Counted from the first letter of the stretch, positions 21,986-31,165 are shown. The stretch: DNA of 64,000 nucleotides from Lachnospiraceae bacterium UBA1712 (GCA_002317175.1 DCJA01000019.1:2238-66237), one strand, 5' to 3'. A program made the numbers and translations. Notes: generated by a model not told the origin, from the letters alone.

Positions 21986-23959
21986 CTATAAAAAATAATT
22001 ATCAATTCTTGTATTTTCTCCAGTTACACATATATAAGTGTTCCCCTCAAAATCTTCTGGAAGTACCACCCTGCCAGATACAAGAATTAAATCATTTTCA
22101 ACCTTTAGTGTAATAATATTATTTTCTCTTTTTGCAGTGATTGTATACTCCAGCCCCTCCTTATTCTTGGATAGCCAGTTGTTCCAGTCTACAAAAGCTT
22201 CTTTTCTGTACAAAGAGTTCTCTTCACTACAGGTTATACCAGTTTTCCAGCTATATCCAGCACACATAAATACAGCCAATTCTTTATAATCCTGGCCTAC
22301 AGGCTCCCCATCCGCAGATGTGTAAATGATAACTGTGGGAACATTCCATATGTATTCAGCACCCTCATCTGTCTTTGATGTAAAACGCACCTGTTTTTCC
22401 TCTTGACCAATCAAAGACAACTTTTTAGGATTACACCAGTTATCTACTGTGCAGATGAATTCCGCAAAATATTTTATAGAAGCATCTGACATAAGCTTTT
22501 CTTCTGACTTTATACTCTTTGGATTATAATCCGCCCAAAATTCATTGCTTTTAATTTCATTAATAATTTCGTATTTCTCATCTATTTTTTCGCGCATGTC
22601 ATAATCAACATCTGCATCAATCATAGAGATCATATGCTTTGCAACCAGCGGATCAAACTGTGTTCCAATGCCCTTCCATATTTCCTGTTTTACGATTTTC
22701 TGGTCAAGGGTATTTCTATAGCTTCTTTGGGAAGTCATGGCATCATATGAATCAGCAACCGCTATTATTCTGGCAAGTAATGGGATTTCTTCCCCCATAG
22801 CATTACTTGGGTACCCCTTACCATCATATCTTTCATGGTGATACTTTGCTCCTAACGCGAGATATGGCATATCTTCTATCTTTGTAAGTATTTTTTCACC
22901 ACGCGCAGGATGCGATTTGATTACTTCAAACTCCTCATCAGTTAATCTGCCTGTTTTGTTGATAATATTTTCCGAAATAGCTATTTTGCCAACATCATGA
23001 ACCAGGCCAGCATAAAATACTTTTTTGCATTCAGTGCTTGACAGATTCAGTTTCTGCGCCAGTTTTAGTGCATACTGTGCTACCCTTTCTGAATGCCCAT
23101 GTGTATATGCATCTTTAGCATCTATACTAGAAGCCAAAGCCTGAATGAGTTCATCCAACATTCTTTCAGAAGTTTGACGCTCAATATCTCTTTTACTGTT
23201 TTCAATTTCTGACTGTTTACACATTAGTGCATATGAAATGTTTACAGCAATTCCCGCAACAAGCATTAATATCCATATAAAACTTGTTATTGCAAATATT
23301 ACTGCTTCACGCCCCTGCAAATACCCTTTGCGCGTCTGATATTCAACTGCATAATCCGGTTTAGAAAAATCCTCGCTGCTATCCCAATATATAATAACGC
23401 CAATAGAAACCTGCCCTGGACCATTAGCTGTTGCTGCAAACGATAGTTCCTTTGCTTCTTCATTAGGATAATATACAAGATAATCCCCAGCCTTTAATGG
23501 AAAAAGAAAAATATCTCCATCCTCATAATATGAAAGAATAACTTCTGACTTATCAAAGTTTCTTAAGTCAAGTATCTGTACCTTTTCTCCTGAACTTACA
23601 AACTGGTGTATTTCCACGAGTCCGCACCATGCAGCATTTACATAGCAGTCCTCTGTAATATCCAAACGCAATTTCCAATCAGACACCTCTATTTCACTCT
23701 GGTTTTTGAATACGCCCTCGAATGAGCAGGCATTTAAGTCAATTGTTTTGTCTCCAATGTGAGCTGTTCTCGTCCAGGATACATCACTTCCGTTTTGAGG
23801 AGTGAAAGTAAACGTATAATCACTCTGCTCATCCCCAACGGTAATTTTGTGTATTCTATTATTGAATTGATTTGTTCTATATACATGAATAACGAAGTTT
23901 AGCACAATAAAAAAAGCAAAAACCAGCATGAATATAATATAATATTTTCTTTTTTTCAT
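21986..23959 (-). CDS. Membrane HD-GYP c-di-GMP phosphodiesterase with novel C-terminal domain
   Basis: The 657-aa protein has an N-terminal transmembrane helix (about 6-26), an exported sensor region of about 200 residues, a second helix (about 225-248), a short coiled coil and an HD-GYP domain (about 268-440). The metal and GYP motifs are intact (HDVGKIAI; HHERYDGKGYP). HD-GYP enzymes hydrolyse cyclic di-GMP. After it comes a segment of about 190 residues that is closely matched in the neighbouring 1386-aa protein (SKTDE.AEYIWNVP, RKEAFVDWxNWLSKNKEGLEY). The gene lies 46 bases after its larger paralogue, so probably one transcript, and ends at a terminator. Confidence 0.88.
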   Translation of the reverse strand: MKKRKYYIIFMLVFAFFIVLNFVIHVYRTNQFNNRIHKITVGDEQSDYTFTFTPQNGSDVSWTRTAHIGDKTIDLNACSFEGVFKNQSEIEVSDWKLRLDITEDCYVNAAWCGLVEIHQFVSSGEKVQILDLRNFDKSEVILSYYEDGDIFLFPLKAGDYLVYYPNEEAKELSFAATANGPGQVSIGVIIYWDSSEDFSKPDYAVEYQTRKGYLQGREAVIFAITSFIWILMLVAGIAVNISYALMCKQSEIENSKRDIERQTSERMLDELIQALASSIDAKDAYTHGHSERVAQYALKLAQKLNLSSTECKKVFYAGLVHDVGKIAISENIINKTGRLTDEEFEVIKSHPARGEKILTKIEDMPYLALGAKYHHERYDGKGYPSNAMGEEIPLLARIIAVADSYDAMTSQRSYRNTLDQKIVKQEIWKGIGTQFDPLVAKHMISMIDADVDYDMREKIDEKYEIINEIKSNEFWADYNPKSIKSEEKLMSDASIKYFAEFICTVDNWCNPKKLSLIGQEEKQVRFTSKTDEGAEYIWNVPTVIIYTSADGEPVGQDYKELAVFMCAGYSWKTGITCSEENSLYRKEAFVDWNNWLSKNKEGLEYTITAKRENNIITLKVENDLILVSGRVVLPEDFEGNTYICVTGENTRIDNYFL

Positions 23960-24005
23960 AGATACCGCTCCATTTTTAGATATTCACTGTCACACTCTCA
24001 GTAGA

Positions 24006-27000
24006 CTAATCAGTGGTTACCCTGATATCTGCAATGATACATTTTTCACCGGATACAGAAACATATAACGGCGCCTTATAGTCGCCCGGAAGTTCTACCT
24101 TTCCGGTAAGGTCAATCAGTTCATTCTCAATAAGGAGAGAAATGACATTCTTTTCTCTTTGAACCGCGATGCGATACTCAAGACCTTCCTTATTCTTGGA
24201 AAGCCAATTCTTCCAATCCACGAACGCTTCCTTTCGGATGAGATTATCCTCTTCGCTAACCGTGTCACCCACTTTCCAACTATAGCCTGCGCACCTGAAC
24301 ACTGCCAGTTCCCTGTAATTCACACCTACTGGTTCCCCATCATCAGAGGTATACAGGAATAAACTAGGAACATTCCAGATATACTCTGCATCTTCATCGG
24401 TCTTAGAAATAAACTTCACTTTGGTTTCTTCAGCTGCTATTTCAGTTATCCTGACAGGTTTCGTCCATTGGTCGGTCGTACATATAAATTCTCCGAAATA
24501 CTTAATGTCTGGAGCAGACATCACTTTTTCTTCGGATATCTTACTGATTGCATTGTAATCCTCCCAGAATTCATTCGTTTGAATTTCATTAATCGTCTCG
24601 TATTTCTCGTCATCCTTTTCACGCATATCATAATTCACATCTGCATCGATGAGAGCAATCATATGCTTTGCGATCACAGGATCAAACTGCGTTCCGATTC
24701 CCTTCCAGATCTCCTGCTTTACAATACTTTGTTTCAAAATGTCGCGATAGCTTCTCTTTGAAGTCATCGCATCATAAGAATCAGCAACAGCAATAATTCT
24801 CGCAAGAAGTGGAATTTCCTCACCCTTTGCGCGGCATGGGTAACCAAAGCCGTCATATTTCTCGTGATGATATTTTGCTCCAACGGAAAGATATGGCATA
24901 TCCTCTACCTGAGACAAAATCTGACTTCCTCGTCCTGGATGCGATTTAATCACAGCGAATTCCTCATCCGTAAGTTTGCCGGGTTTATTGATAATCTGAT
25001 CCGGGATTGCAATCTTTCCCACATCATGTAGAAGGCCGGCATAGAAGACTTCCTTGCATTCCTGACTCGACATACCCATGGCCTGTGCCAGCTTCAGGGC
25101 ATACTTTGCCACTCGCTCGGAATGACCATGTGTATATTCATCCTTAGCATCGATGCTGGAAGCCAGAGTTTTAATCATTTTATCCAGCATTTTCTCTGTA
25201 GTTTTACGCTCAACTTCCTTTTTGCTCAGCTCGTTCTCGGTTCTGTTGTGCATGATTGTTAATGGAATATTGGTTACAATCCACACCAGTGTCAATGCAA
25301 CAAGAGCAACACCTAATCTAAAAAATGTTATAAACGCCGTGGCTTCATAGGCTTCCTTGCTTTTCTCCACAATATAGGTATAGCTTTCCAAAACCGAGGT
25401 CTGATCAGCCGAATCCAGCACTTCTACGACGAAGTAATGGATTCCACTCGGAATATCAAAATAGGAGATCTCCTGTAATTCACTTGCCAGAACCATAGAA
25501 GGTTCGTCGTCGACACCCGTCAAATAGAATCGAATATAGGGATCGGTAGTTGTATAGTTATACAGTTCCAAAGCCAATGTGACCTTCTTTGTCCCAGCAG
25601 GAACAAATATCTCCCTGCATACAGTCGCATCAGATTTTGTTTTATCCAACAATACCGATTTCATGTTGATCTTGTAGGAATCGACATCGAGCGCATAATC
25701 ACCGCAGTCCAGCTTATATATGCCAGTATTGCCTGCGAAATACAGAATATCATCGTCTGTCATGTAGTTTCGTGCGTTGCTGGCTACACTTCCAGGCAGT
25801 CCCATCTTCTCATCCAGGTGATGGACATTCATCGGTCCGAAGGACATCAACTCGTCATAGTTCACGATATAAATGCCTGCGGTGGACAGGACTACGACAT
25901 CATTTTTTGTAGTCTGAAACAAATCGGTGTTGTTGTAAAAAGGGAATTCCTCAAATTCTCTGATGGAATAATCCGGATACATATAACAAAGTCCACTGCC
26001 TGAGAGTACAAAATATCCATCCCCGGATATGTCCTTGTACATATTCAGGATTACCCCGGATGGAAGTCCATCCTGGTGAGTGATGTAGGTCTCCACCTGT
26101 CCGTCCTTGATAATACAGATTCCGTCTCCGTTTGTTCCTGCAAATATAGTATGCTCATCCACAGCCAACAGGCACAAAGCATAGGCTGGCTTCATTTCCT
26201 CGTTGTTCTTCAGTGTAGAAACAATCTCATGATTACGTATAAATGAAATTCCGGAATAGGTAGACGCCGCAATGCTTCCATCCGATAATTCGATAGTACA
26301 TCTTGCTCTTTTGGAAGGAAGTCCGTTTTCAGGGCTATAGTTATAGATTTCATCTTCTGAGACGATCTCATAAAAGCCCTCCGTATCCGTAGCTACCCAC
26401 AGATTATTCTGCGAATCCACATTCAAGGCTCGAACATACTTCCCCTGAAATAGTTCTGTATATGGACTCTCTACACTGCAGGATCTTTCTTCATCCAATA
26501 TGTAAAGGCCATCATCGGCGCCAACATACAAATGTCCATTCCAAAGCTTCACGGTATTGGTGCCTTTTTTCTCCACATTGCAAATATCAAACAAATTACT
26601 GAAGGAAGATGGACTTAACTCCAAAAGGCCACAACGATAGGAGGTAAACCAGATGTTTGCCTGATAATCTTCCATAATTTTATCAATAGAACTGTTAAAA
26701 TCTCCCGAGTTCACCAAATGGAACACTTCATTCTTATCTATATATCCGACTCCATTGTTGCCTGCAAGATACATGATTTGATCCTGGCTGACCAGAATGT
26801 TCTTAAGAGAATCGATGCCCTCAATATGACGGGTCTCTTTGATGACAAATGTACCATTTTGGACATTGGCTCTATAGAGATTAGCATTTGCTCCAGCCAG
26901 ATACACCTCCGAACCTGAAACAACCCAAGTGCCATTGATAACCTCCTCACTAGAGAAAACATCACAAACCTTTCCATCCTGGATTAGGAACACTTCGCCT

Positions 27001-28166
27001 GCATTTGTAGTTGCCAGCACAGCGCCCTCCGGTGTGATTGTCTGATTCTTTGCGTAAAGAACATCTGGAATGGTATCGACCAGCTGTAGTACAGAACCAT
27101 CAAAATGAATCACTACCATTTCATTAACGGTACCAACGTAATAGGTTTCTTCGCCAACCTGCATAATCGAACGAATGGCATTGGAAGGCAGACCATCTTC
27201 GTCTGTCAGCTCGAATATTCTTTCATCCTTGGTCCTTACCACAAGACCGGTTCCGTTTGTTGCAATCCATAAATTGTCCTCATTATCCACATAGAGTGCT
27301 GAACAGGAACGCGCTGCTGGAATATCTCGTACCATCACAAATTCCGTACCATTGAATTTGTAAAGTCCACCATAGGTTGCGACCCAGATACAGCCATCCT
27401 CTGTCTGAGCGATTGCATTGGCTGCACCACCCAAAAGTCCATCGCTAGAGCTATAGATTCTCTGAACGAAATTGTCACCTGAAGCAGCCTGCGCTTCTAA
27501 TGGAAAACAAAATAAAGAAGCAGCTATCACTCCAAGCAGAAGGCAAACAGCTGTGTCGGCAGATCTCATCTTTTTTCTCAGACTACCAATCACCTTCACA
27601 ATACGAACAATGCAGAAAACAACAATAATTGTGACGAATGAATCCAGGCAAGCTGCAATAAGTGATGGCAATGTGTATTTAAAAAAAGTGCCGATATGAA
27701 TGAAATCCATGTATGCAATCGATACGTCACACATTTCCAATCCGGTATAACCTTCATAGAAAAATCCGTTGACCGCAATCATAACGACTCCACGTACTAC
27801 CGCAACCAGGGAATACATACTAATGGCCTTATATACGCTTTCCAGTGCTTTACCGTTCCTTGCAGATCTTCCGAAGAGCCAGGCGGTGAACAACATAGGA
27901 ATAACGAATGATATCTCCCTGGCTAAAGAAATATTCTTGACACATACACCACTGGCCACTCCAAAAAAGGTTGCTGAAGCTACTGTAATTATTCCGGAAA
28001 CTATTCCGCCATAATATGAAGCAATCATGATACCAATATAGTGCAGATACAAAGGAAGCCCCCCATTCTGTAGACAGAACCATCTTCCTCCGACGCTTAT
28101 AGTCATTCCTATCAGCGTAATCAAAATATTCATTTTCCAATTTTTCTTCATTTCTATACCATCCAA
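24006..28166 (-). CDS. Giant sensor: membrane domain, two-component-type propeller, HD-GYP and novel C-terminal domain
   Basis: The 1386-aa protein is a probable c-di-GMP phosphodiesterase with an elaborate sensor. An N-terminal block of about five membrane helices (10-200) is followed by a further hydrophobic helix ending in an AQA-like cleavage-type sequence (about 205-228). Then come some 600 exported residues of Reg_prop repeats (ITQTEDG-, NLWIAT-like motifs), a Y_Y_Y-like sandwich (about 850-945), a membrane helix (about 960-985), a coiled coil, HD-GYP with HDVGKIAIPD and HHEKYDGFGYP, and the domain shared with its neighbour. An ATG at 28151 (MKKNWK) has a better-spaced GGATGG and may be the real start. 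Third-codon positions look more GC-rich than in the 657-aa paralogue. Confidence 0.86.
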   Translation of the reverse strand: MDGIEMKKNWKMNILITLIGMTISVGGRWFCLQNGGLPLYLHYIGIMIASYYGGIVSGIITVASATFFGVASGVCVKNISLAREISFVIPMLFTAWLFGRSARNGKALESVYKAISMYSLVAVVRGVVMIAVNGFFYEGYTGLEMCDVSIAYMDFIHIGTFFKYTLPSLIAACLDSFVTIIVVFCIVRIVKVIGSLRKKMRSADTAVCLLLGVIAASLFCFPLEAQAASGDNFVQRIYSSSDGLLGGAANAIAQTEDGCIWVATYGGLYKFNGTEFVMVRDIPAARSCSALYVDNEDNLWIATNGTGLVVRTKDERIFELTDEDGLPSNAIRSIMQVGEETYYVGTVNEMVVIHFDGSVLQLVDTIPDVLYAKNQTITPEGAVLATTNAGEVFLIQDGKVCDVFSSEEVINGTWVVSGSEVYLAGANANLYRANVQNGTFVIKETRHIEGIDSLKNILVSQDQIMYLAGNNGVGYIDKNEVFHLVNSGDFNSSIDKIMEDYQANIWFTSYRCGLLELSPSSFSNLFDICNVEKKGTNTVKLWNGHLYVGADDGLYILDEERSCSVESPYTELFQGKYVRALNVDSQNNLWVATDTEGFYEIVSEDEIYNYSPENGLPSKRARCTIELSDGSIAASTYSGISFIRNHEIVSTLKNNEEMKPAYALCLLAVDEHTIFAGTNGDGICIIKDGQVETYITHQDGLPSGVILNMYKDISGDGYFVLSGSGLCYMYPDYSIREFEEFPFYNNTDLFQTTKNDVVVLSTAGIYIVNYDELMSFGPMNVHHLDEKMGLPGSVASNARNYMTDDDILYFAGNTGIYKLDCGDYALDVDSYKINMKSVLLDKTKSDATVCREIFVPAGTKKVTLALELYNYTTTDPYIRFYLTGVDDEPSMVLASELQEISYFDIPSGIHYFVVEVLDSADQTSVLESYTYIVEKSKEAYEATAFITFFRLGVALVALTLVWIVTNIPLTIMHNRTENELSKKEVERKTTEKMLDKMIKTLASSIDAKDEYTHGHSERVAKYALKLAQAMGMSSQECKEVFYAGLLHDVGKIAIPDQIINKPGKLTDEEFAVIKSHPGRGSQILSQVEDMPYLSVGAKYHHEKYDGFGYPCRAKGEEIPLLARIIAVADSYDAMTSKRSYRDILKQSIVKQEIWKGIGTQFDPVIAKHMIALIDADVNYDMREKDDEKYETINEIQTNEFWEDYNAISKISEEKVMSAPDIKYFGEFICTTDQWTKPVRITEIAAEETKVKFISKTDEDAEYIWNVPSLFLYTSDDGEPVGVNYRELAVFRCAGYSWKVGDTVSEEDNLIRKEAFVDWKNWLSKNKEGLEYRIAVQREKNVISLLIENELIDLTGKVELPGDYKAPLYVSVSGEKCIIADIRVTTD

Positions 28167-28210
28167 CTTCAGTATTCGCCTTATTTATTCCATTATATTA
28201 CACTTACACA

Positions 28211-28274
28211 AAAAAAAGGAACTCAAATTGAGTTCCTTTAGCAGCGCTACAAGGATTCGAACCTTGAAAATGAC
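28211..28274. repeat. 64-bp direct repeat, distal copy: displaced 3' end of tRNA-Gln plus its terminator
   Basis: Identical to 29455-29518. It contains 33 bases of the tRNA-Gln 3' part and the GGAACTCAA/TTGAGTTCC terminator. The tRNA 5' half is missing here, so it is not a functional tRNA. This is what an attachment site at the far end of a tRNA-integrated element looks like. Confidence 0.85.
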
Positions 28275-28317
28275 ATTGAATTACCACCGCGTGGTCCGAG
28301 TCAAAATACTGCTATTA

Positions 28318-28878
28318 CTATACTATTAAATTTATAATACTATCTTCATCCCAGAACGCATTCGGAAATATAGATATATCTTCTTTATGCTTCCTTATGA
28401 TTCTTTCTGCTTTATCAGTATTATCGTAGACATGCATTATATCACAAAGTTTCATTAATTCTTTTATATTTGCAAGAGACTTGCTTTATCTATCAATAAT
28501 TTTATCGGTAGGAACATCATGTCCACCTTTTGAAACGCGTGTTGCAACCCTGTAGACATTTAGTTCAGGATCAGCTGTTAGTACAAACACACACTTAATA
28601 AAATAACCTTCTTCTTTTGCTTTTCTTAAAATATTCATCTTATAATCCGAAGACAAAACTGTTTCAAAAGAGAAATCTTCTTTTTTATCTATTGACTCAT
28701 ATCGCATATTATCAGCTAATTTTGCTGCTTTAAGATTATTCATTCCGGTAAAAGCAACAATATCATCTGCATTTGTATATTGCCCCTTGACTTCAAACAA
28801 AGACTTAATAGTGCTTTTACCAGATCCATTAGGACCAGCAAAAACAAGCAGACTTGGCTTAAGTATCTTATTATCCAA
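28318..28878 (-). pseudogene. Zeta-toxin-like P-loop kinase, interrupted by one in-frame TAA
   Basis: Zeta toxins phosphorylate UDP-N-acetylglucosamine or related substrates and poison wall synthesis. The reading frame starts at a TTG (28878-28876; GGGGAGAGAG upstream) and shows FAGPNGSGKST near residue 13 and FSFETVLSS. It reaches DVPTDKIIDR, where TAA (28486-28488) ends it at 130 aa. The same frame continues without shift for 55 more codons (SKSLANIKELMKLCDIMHVYDN...) to TAG at 28318. Relatives usually have RYYKSL here, so a single Tyr-to-stop change is the simplest reading. It overlaps the upstream small gene by 8 bases. The truncated 130-aa form could still be made. Confidence 0.75.
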
Positions 28879-29140
28879 TGTTTACTCTCTCCCCAGATGG
28901 ATTTAATAAATATGGTTTTTTAGTTTCTCTATCATACATTGCAATTGGCTTTTTACATACCTTAGCCTGCCTCTTTGCGATTGCAACAGCTTCACGAGCT
29001 CTTCTGTCCATCTCTGCATCTTGTTCAGAAATAACACCATTTTCCAGCATCTTCACTGTCGATGTATTTTTCTTAACAACTTTAATCTTCATATCATTTA
29101 TTATTATATCTTTTTTGATTACTGCATTTTTCTTGTCCAT
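28871..29140 (-). CDS. Small protein preceding the zeta-like gene, putative antitoxin
   Basis: 89 aa, with many charged residues and no motif I recognise; it ends KPYLLNPSGERVNIG. The ATG at 29140 has GTGAGGTATTAG upstream. It overlaps the zeta-like reading frame by 8 bases, the coupled small-gene-first arrangement typical of antitoxin-toxin pairs, and both lie alone between the tRNA-Gln repeats. The antitoxin role is inferred from position only; it does not resemble the classical epsilon antitoxin. Confidence 0.55.
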   Translation of the reverse strand: MDKKNAVIKKDIIINDMKIKVVKKNTSTVKMLENGVISEQDAEMDRRAREAVAIAKRQAKVCKKPIAMYDRETKKPYLLNPSGERVNIG

Positions 29141-29258
29141 CTAATACCTCACAGAAAAGACCTATTACTTCTATACATTAATATTATATATCATACTTCA
29201 CTATCATTATAATATCAAATTCCAATAATTGTTAAAAAAGATATAAAAGGCTGATAAT

Positions 29259-29285
29259 AAAAAACGCTATTTTTCAACGTTTTTT
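29259..29285. terminator. AT-rich two-way hairpin in the gene-free stretch 29141-29454
   Basis: AAAAAACG and CGTTTTTT flank an 11-base loop. Apart from this hairpin and repeat copy B, the 314-base stretch between the putative antitoxin gene and the repeat is AT-rich with no gene that I can support. Confidence 0.4.
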
Positions 29286-29403
29286 CCACTATTTCACTTT
29301 ATAGTTTTCTTTATAGTTGTGGTCAAAATAGTGCATTTTCAACCTATTTTAGACCAGTTTTTTGAGTTTATTCTGATTTACTGCTCAAATACATTTCTCA
29401 AAG

Positions 29404-29459
29404 CATATATCACCACGAAGTTCACAATCCCGCATAAGCACTGCATTTACGCACAAAAA
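29404..29459. repeat. Copy B of the diverged ~56-nt repeat
   Basis: Starts CATATATCACC and ends in the A tract that forms the T tail of the tRNA-Gln terminator on the minus strand. See copy A at 21831. Confidence 0.6.
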
Positions 29460-29518
29460 AAGGAACTCAAATTGAGTTCCTTTAGCAGCGCTACAAGGAT
29501 TCGAACCTTGAAAATGAC
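29455..29518. repeat. 64-bp direct repeat, tRNA-proximal copy
   Basis: Identical to 28211-28274, 1244 bp away in the same orientation. It carries the 3' end and terminator of the intact tRNA-Gln. Together the pair bounds the two-gene toxin-antitoxin-like mini-island. Confidence 0.9.
29457..29483 (-). terminator. Intrinsic terminator of tRNA-Gln
   Basis: AAAGGAACTCAA/TTGAGTTCCTTT near-palindrome with a seven-T tail on the minus strand, starting three bases after the tRNA 3' end. Confidence 0.9.
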
Positions 29519-29558
29519 GGAGTCAGAGTCCGTTGCCTTACCATTTGGCGATAGCGCT
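29486..29558 (-). tRNA. tRNA-Gln (anticodon CUG)
   Basis: 73 bases fold into a standard cloverleaf: acceptor AGCGCTA/TAGCGCT, D arm GCC-AAATGGTAA-GGC, anticodon stem ACGGA/TCCGT with loop CTCTGAC (anticodon at 29524-29526), T arm CAAGG-TTCGAAT-CCTTG, discriminator G. The CCA end is not encoded (CTA follows). Its 3' 33 bases are part of the 64-bp repeat, so it appears to be the integration site of the adjacent mini-island. Confidence 0.96.
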
Positions 29559-29588
29559 ATATTCTGCTAACTTGCGTCAGCAGAAATT

Positions 29589-29617
29589 ATATTACATCAA
29601 AGCATGACTAAATGCAA
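29589..29617 (-). promoter_or_regulatory. Predicted promoter of tRNA-Gln
   Basis: On the minus strand TTGCAT, 17 bases, TAATAT, about 30 bases before the tRNA 5' end. Confidence 0.6.
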
Positions 29618-29635
29618 GTCTTTTTTACTATTTTT

Positions 29636-31165
29636 TTATCTTACCGCTATCTTGTAGTAATTATATCTTGATATATTGAAGTTTCTTACTGAAGTCTTAT
29701 TCTCACTTATCTCATTATTAGTGGCAAAATAACCAGCAAGCTTTACCTTTGCCGAAAAATCACTAGTCATATAATAGTCATATATCGCAGATGATGCATC
29801 AGGATTGAGGTTATACTCAAGATAACTATAATCTATATCCTCTTCCGCATACTGTCCACTAAGATTATAATCTGCCACCAGATAGGCTGGTCTTGCATAG
29901 GCAAATACTATATACAGAACTGATGTTACCAGCATGCTGTATAGGAACAGCGAAAATCTATTGTTATATATTGTAATGAGCGCTCCAGTAAGTATAAAGC
30001 TCAACCAGCAGAGAGTCCAGATAACCCATATTCTAAGCATGGACATCTGGTATACACTTACGTACATATACATTCTGTATGCACTGGATGCAACCATCAT
30101 ATATGTACATCCTGTAATGATCGTAAGAACGATTTTTAATACAATGTTCTCTCTAAAATACTTAACACCAACTAGCACGATAATCAGATTTATGAGACAG
30201 ACCACCATAAGCTCTGTAAATCCCTGTCTTGCATATTCAGCATATGTATATCCTTCTGGTAAAGTTCCCATACCGGCAAACAAATACATTATCTGTATTC
30301 CACAGAAAAACAGATACACAAGGCCAAGAGAAATGCCTATAACAATCATAATCGCTGGTTCCTTGGTCCTCTTGTCCCTTTCTGTTATCTTTACTCCTTT
30401 ATTTACAAAGCAGGCCATCCAGGCATACGCTCCAAAAAGCGCTCCTGCAAATACAAATCCTACTCCAATAACATCTGCGAAGTTAAATTCATCGAACATC
30501 TCCTCCAGCATGTTACCAAATACAGCATCTGCACCTCCCAGTAGCACTACTACTACTGCGAGAATTGGAATAGTGATAACCATGCCTACTATTATATATC
30601 CTATCAGACCGCTCTTTTTGTTCTTATCTTTTGAAAACTCAGACCAGTCTGTTATGAAGTCCAACAGATAGCCAAGTGAATTACCGCAATGAGCAAATAT
30701 CGCTTTGATTGAATCTCCAAAATCCCAACTGCTGTTATCCTGAACCACAGACAGCACTCCAGTGATAAAAACCATCACTATTGCAAGATAATCAATAAAA
30801 TGCAAAAGTCCGTCCATTGTAACCATTAGATTGATACCAAGCAATACAATAATTACTGCATATTTAATATGCTTACCAGCAAACGAATATCCCAACTTCT
30901 TCAAGATGATATAAGTATATGCAACTGTCCCAATCACCAGAAGAGTTGATGCAATCCCTGCAAGATTCTTATACATACATACTGTATAAATAACCGCATA
31001 AATTAATGTTGAAAAACCAAACAGATAAAACTGATCTTTTAGTTGTTTTCTCTCTTTAGTTTCATTTTTATCCACAGGCTTTGGATTATAAAACTGATCA
31101 AGTGCCTCCTCTTTTGCCTTTGATATTTCCTGGTCACTTATATTATTCTGATTCTCCATCTCCAT
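29636..31165 (-). CDS. Polytopic membrane protein, DUF4173/DUF4153-like
   Basis: A 509-aa protein with a charged N-terminal tail (about 1-50), about ten to twelve membrane helices, and a soluble C-terminal tail ending in IAVR. Size, topology and the segment AYRMYMYVSVYQMSMLRIW resemble the DUF4173 family, whose role is unknown. The likely start is ATG 31165 (MEMENQ), with GGAGG nine bases upstream; it overlaps the end of the XRE regulator gene by 23 bases. It follows DUF2975 and XRE genes, a common partnership of membrane protein and small regulator in clostridia. Confidence 0.72.
   Translation of the reverse strand: MEMENQNNISDQEISKAKEEALDQFYNPKPVDKNETKERKQLKDQFYLFGFSTLIYAVIYTVCMYKNLAGIASTLLVIGTVAYTYIILKKLGYSFAGKHIKYAVIIVLLGINLMVTMDGLLHFIDYLAIVMVFITGVLSVVQDNSSWDFGDSIKAIFAHCGNSLGYLLDFITDWSEFSKDKNKKSGLIGYIIVGMVITIPILAVVVVLLGGADAVFGNMLEEMFDEFNFADVIGVGFVFAGALFGAYAWMACFVNKGVKITERDKRTKEPAIMIVIGISLGLVYLFFCGIQIMYLFAGMGTLPEGYTYAEYARQGFTELMVVCLINLIIVLVGVKYFRENIVLKIVLTIITGCTYMMVASSAYRMYMYVSVYQMSMLRIWVIWTLCWLSFILTGALITIYNNRFSLFLYSMLVTSVLYIVFAYARPAYLVADYNLSGQYAEEDIDYSYLEYNLNPDASSAIYDYYMTSDFSAKVKLAGYFATNNEISENKTSVRNFNISRYNYYKIAVR

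Noticed and set aside
28211..28317. Second tRNA-Gln gene
   Set aside because: Only the 3' 33 bases of the tRNA are present; acceptor 5' strand, D arm and anticodon are missing.
29934..30671. 245-codon plus-strand frame
   Set aside because: Antisense to the DUF4173-like membrane protein, no ribosome site and no family-like features.
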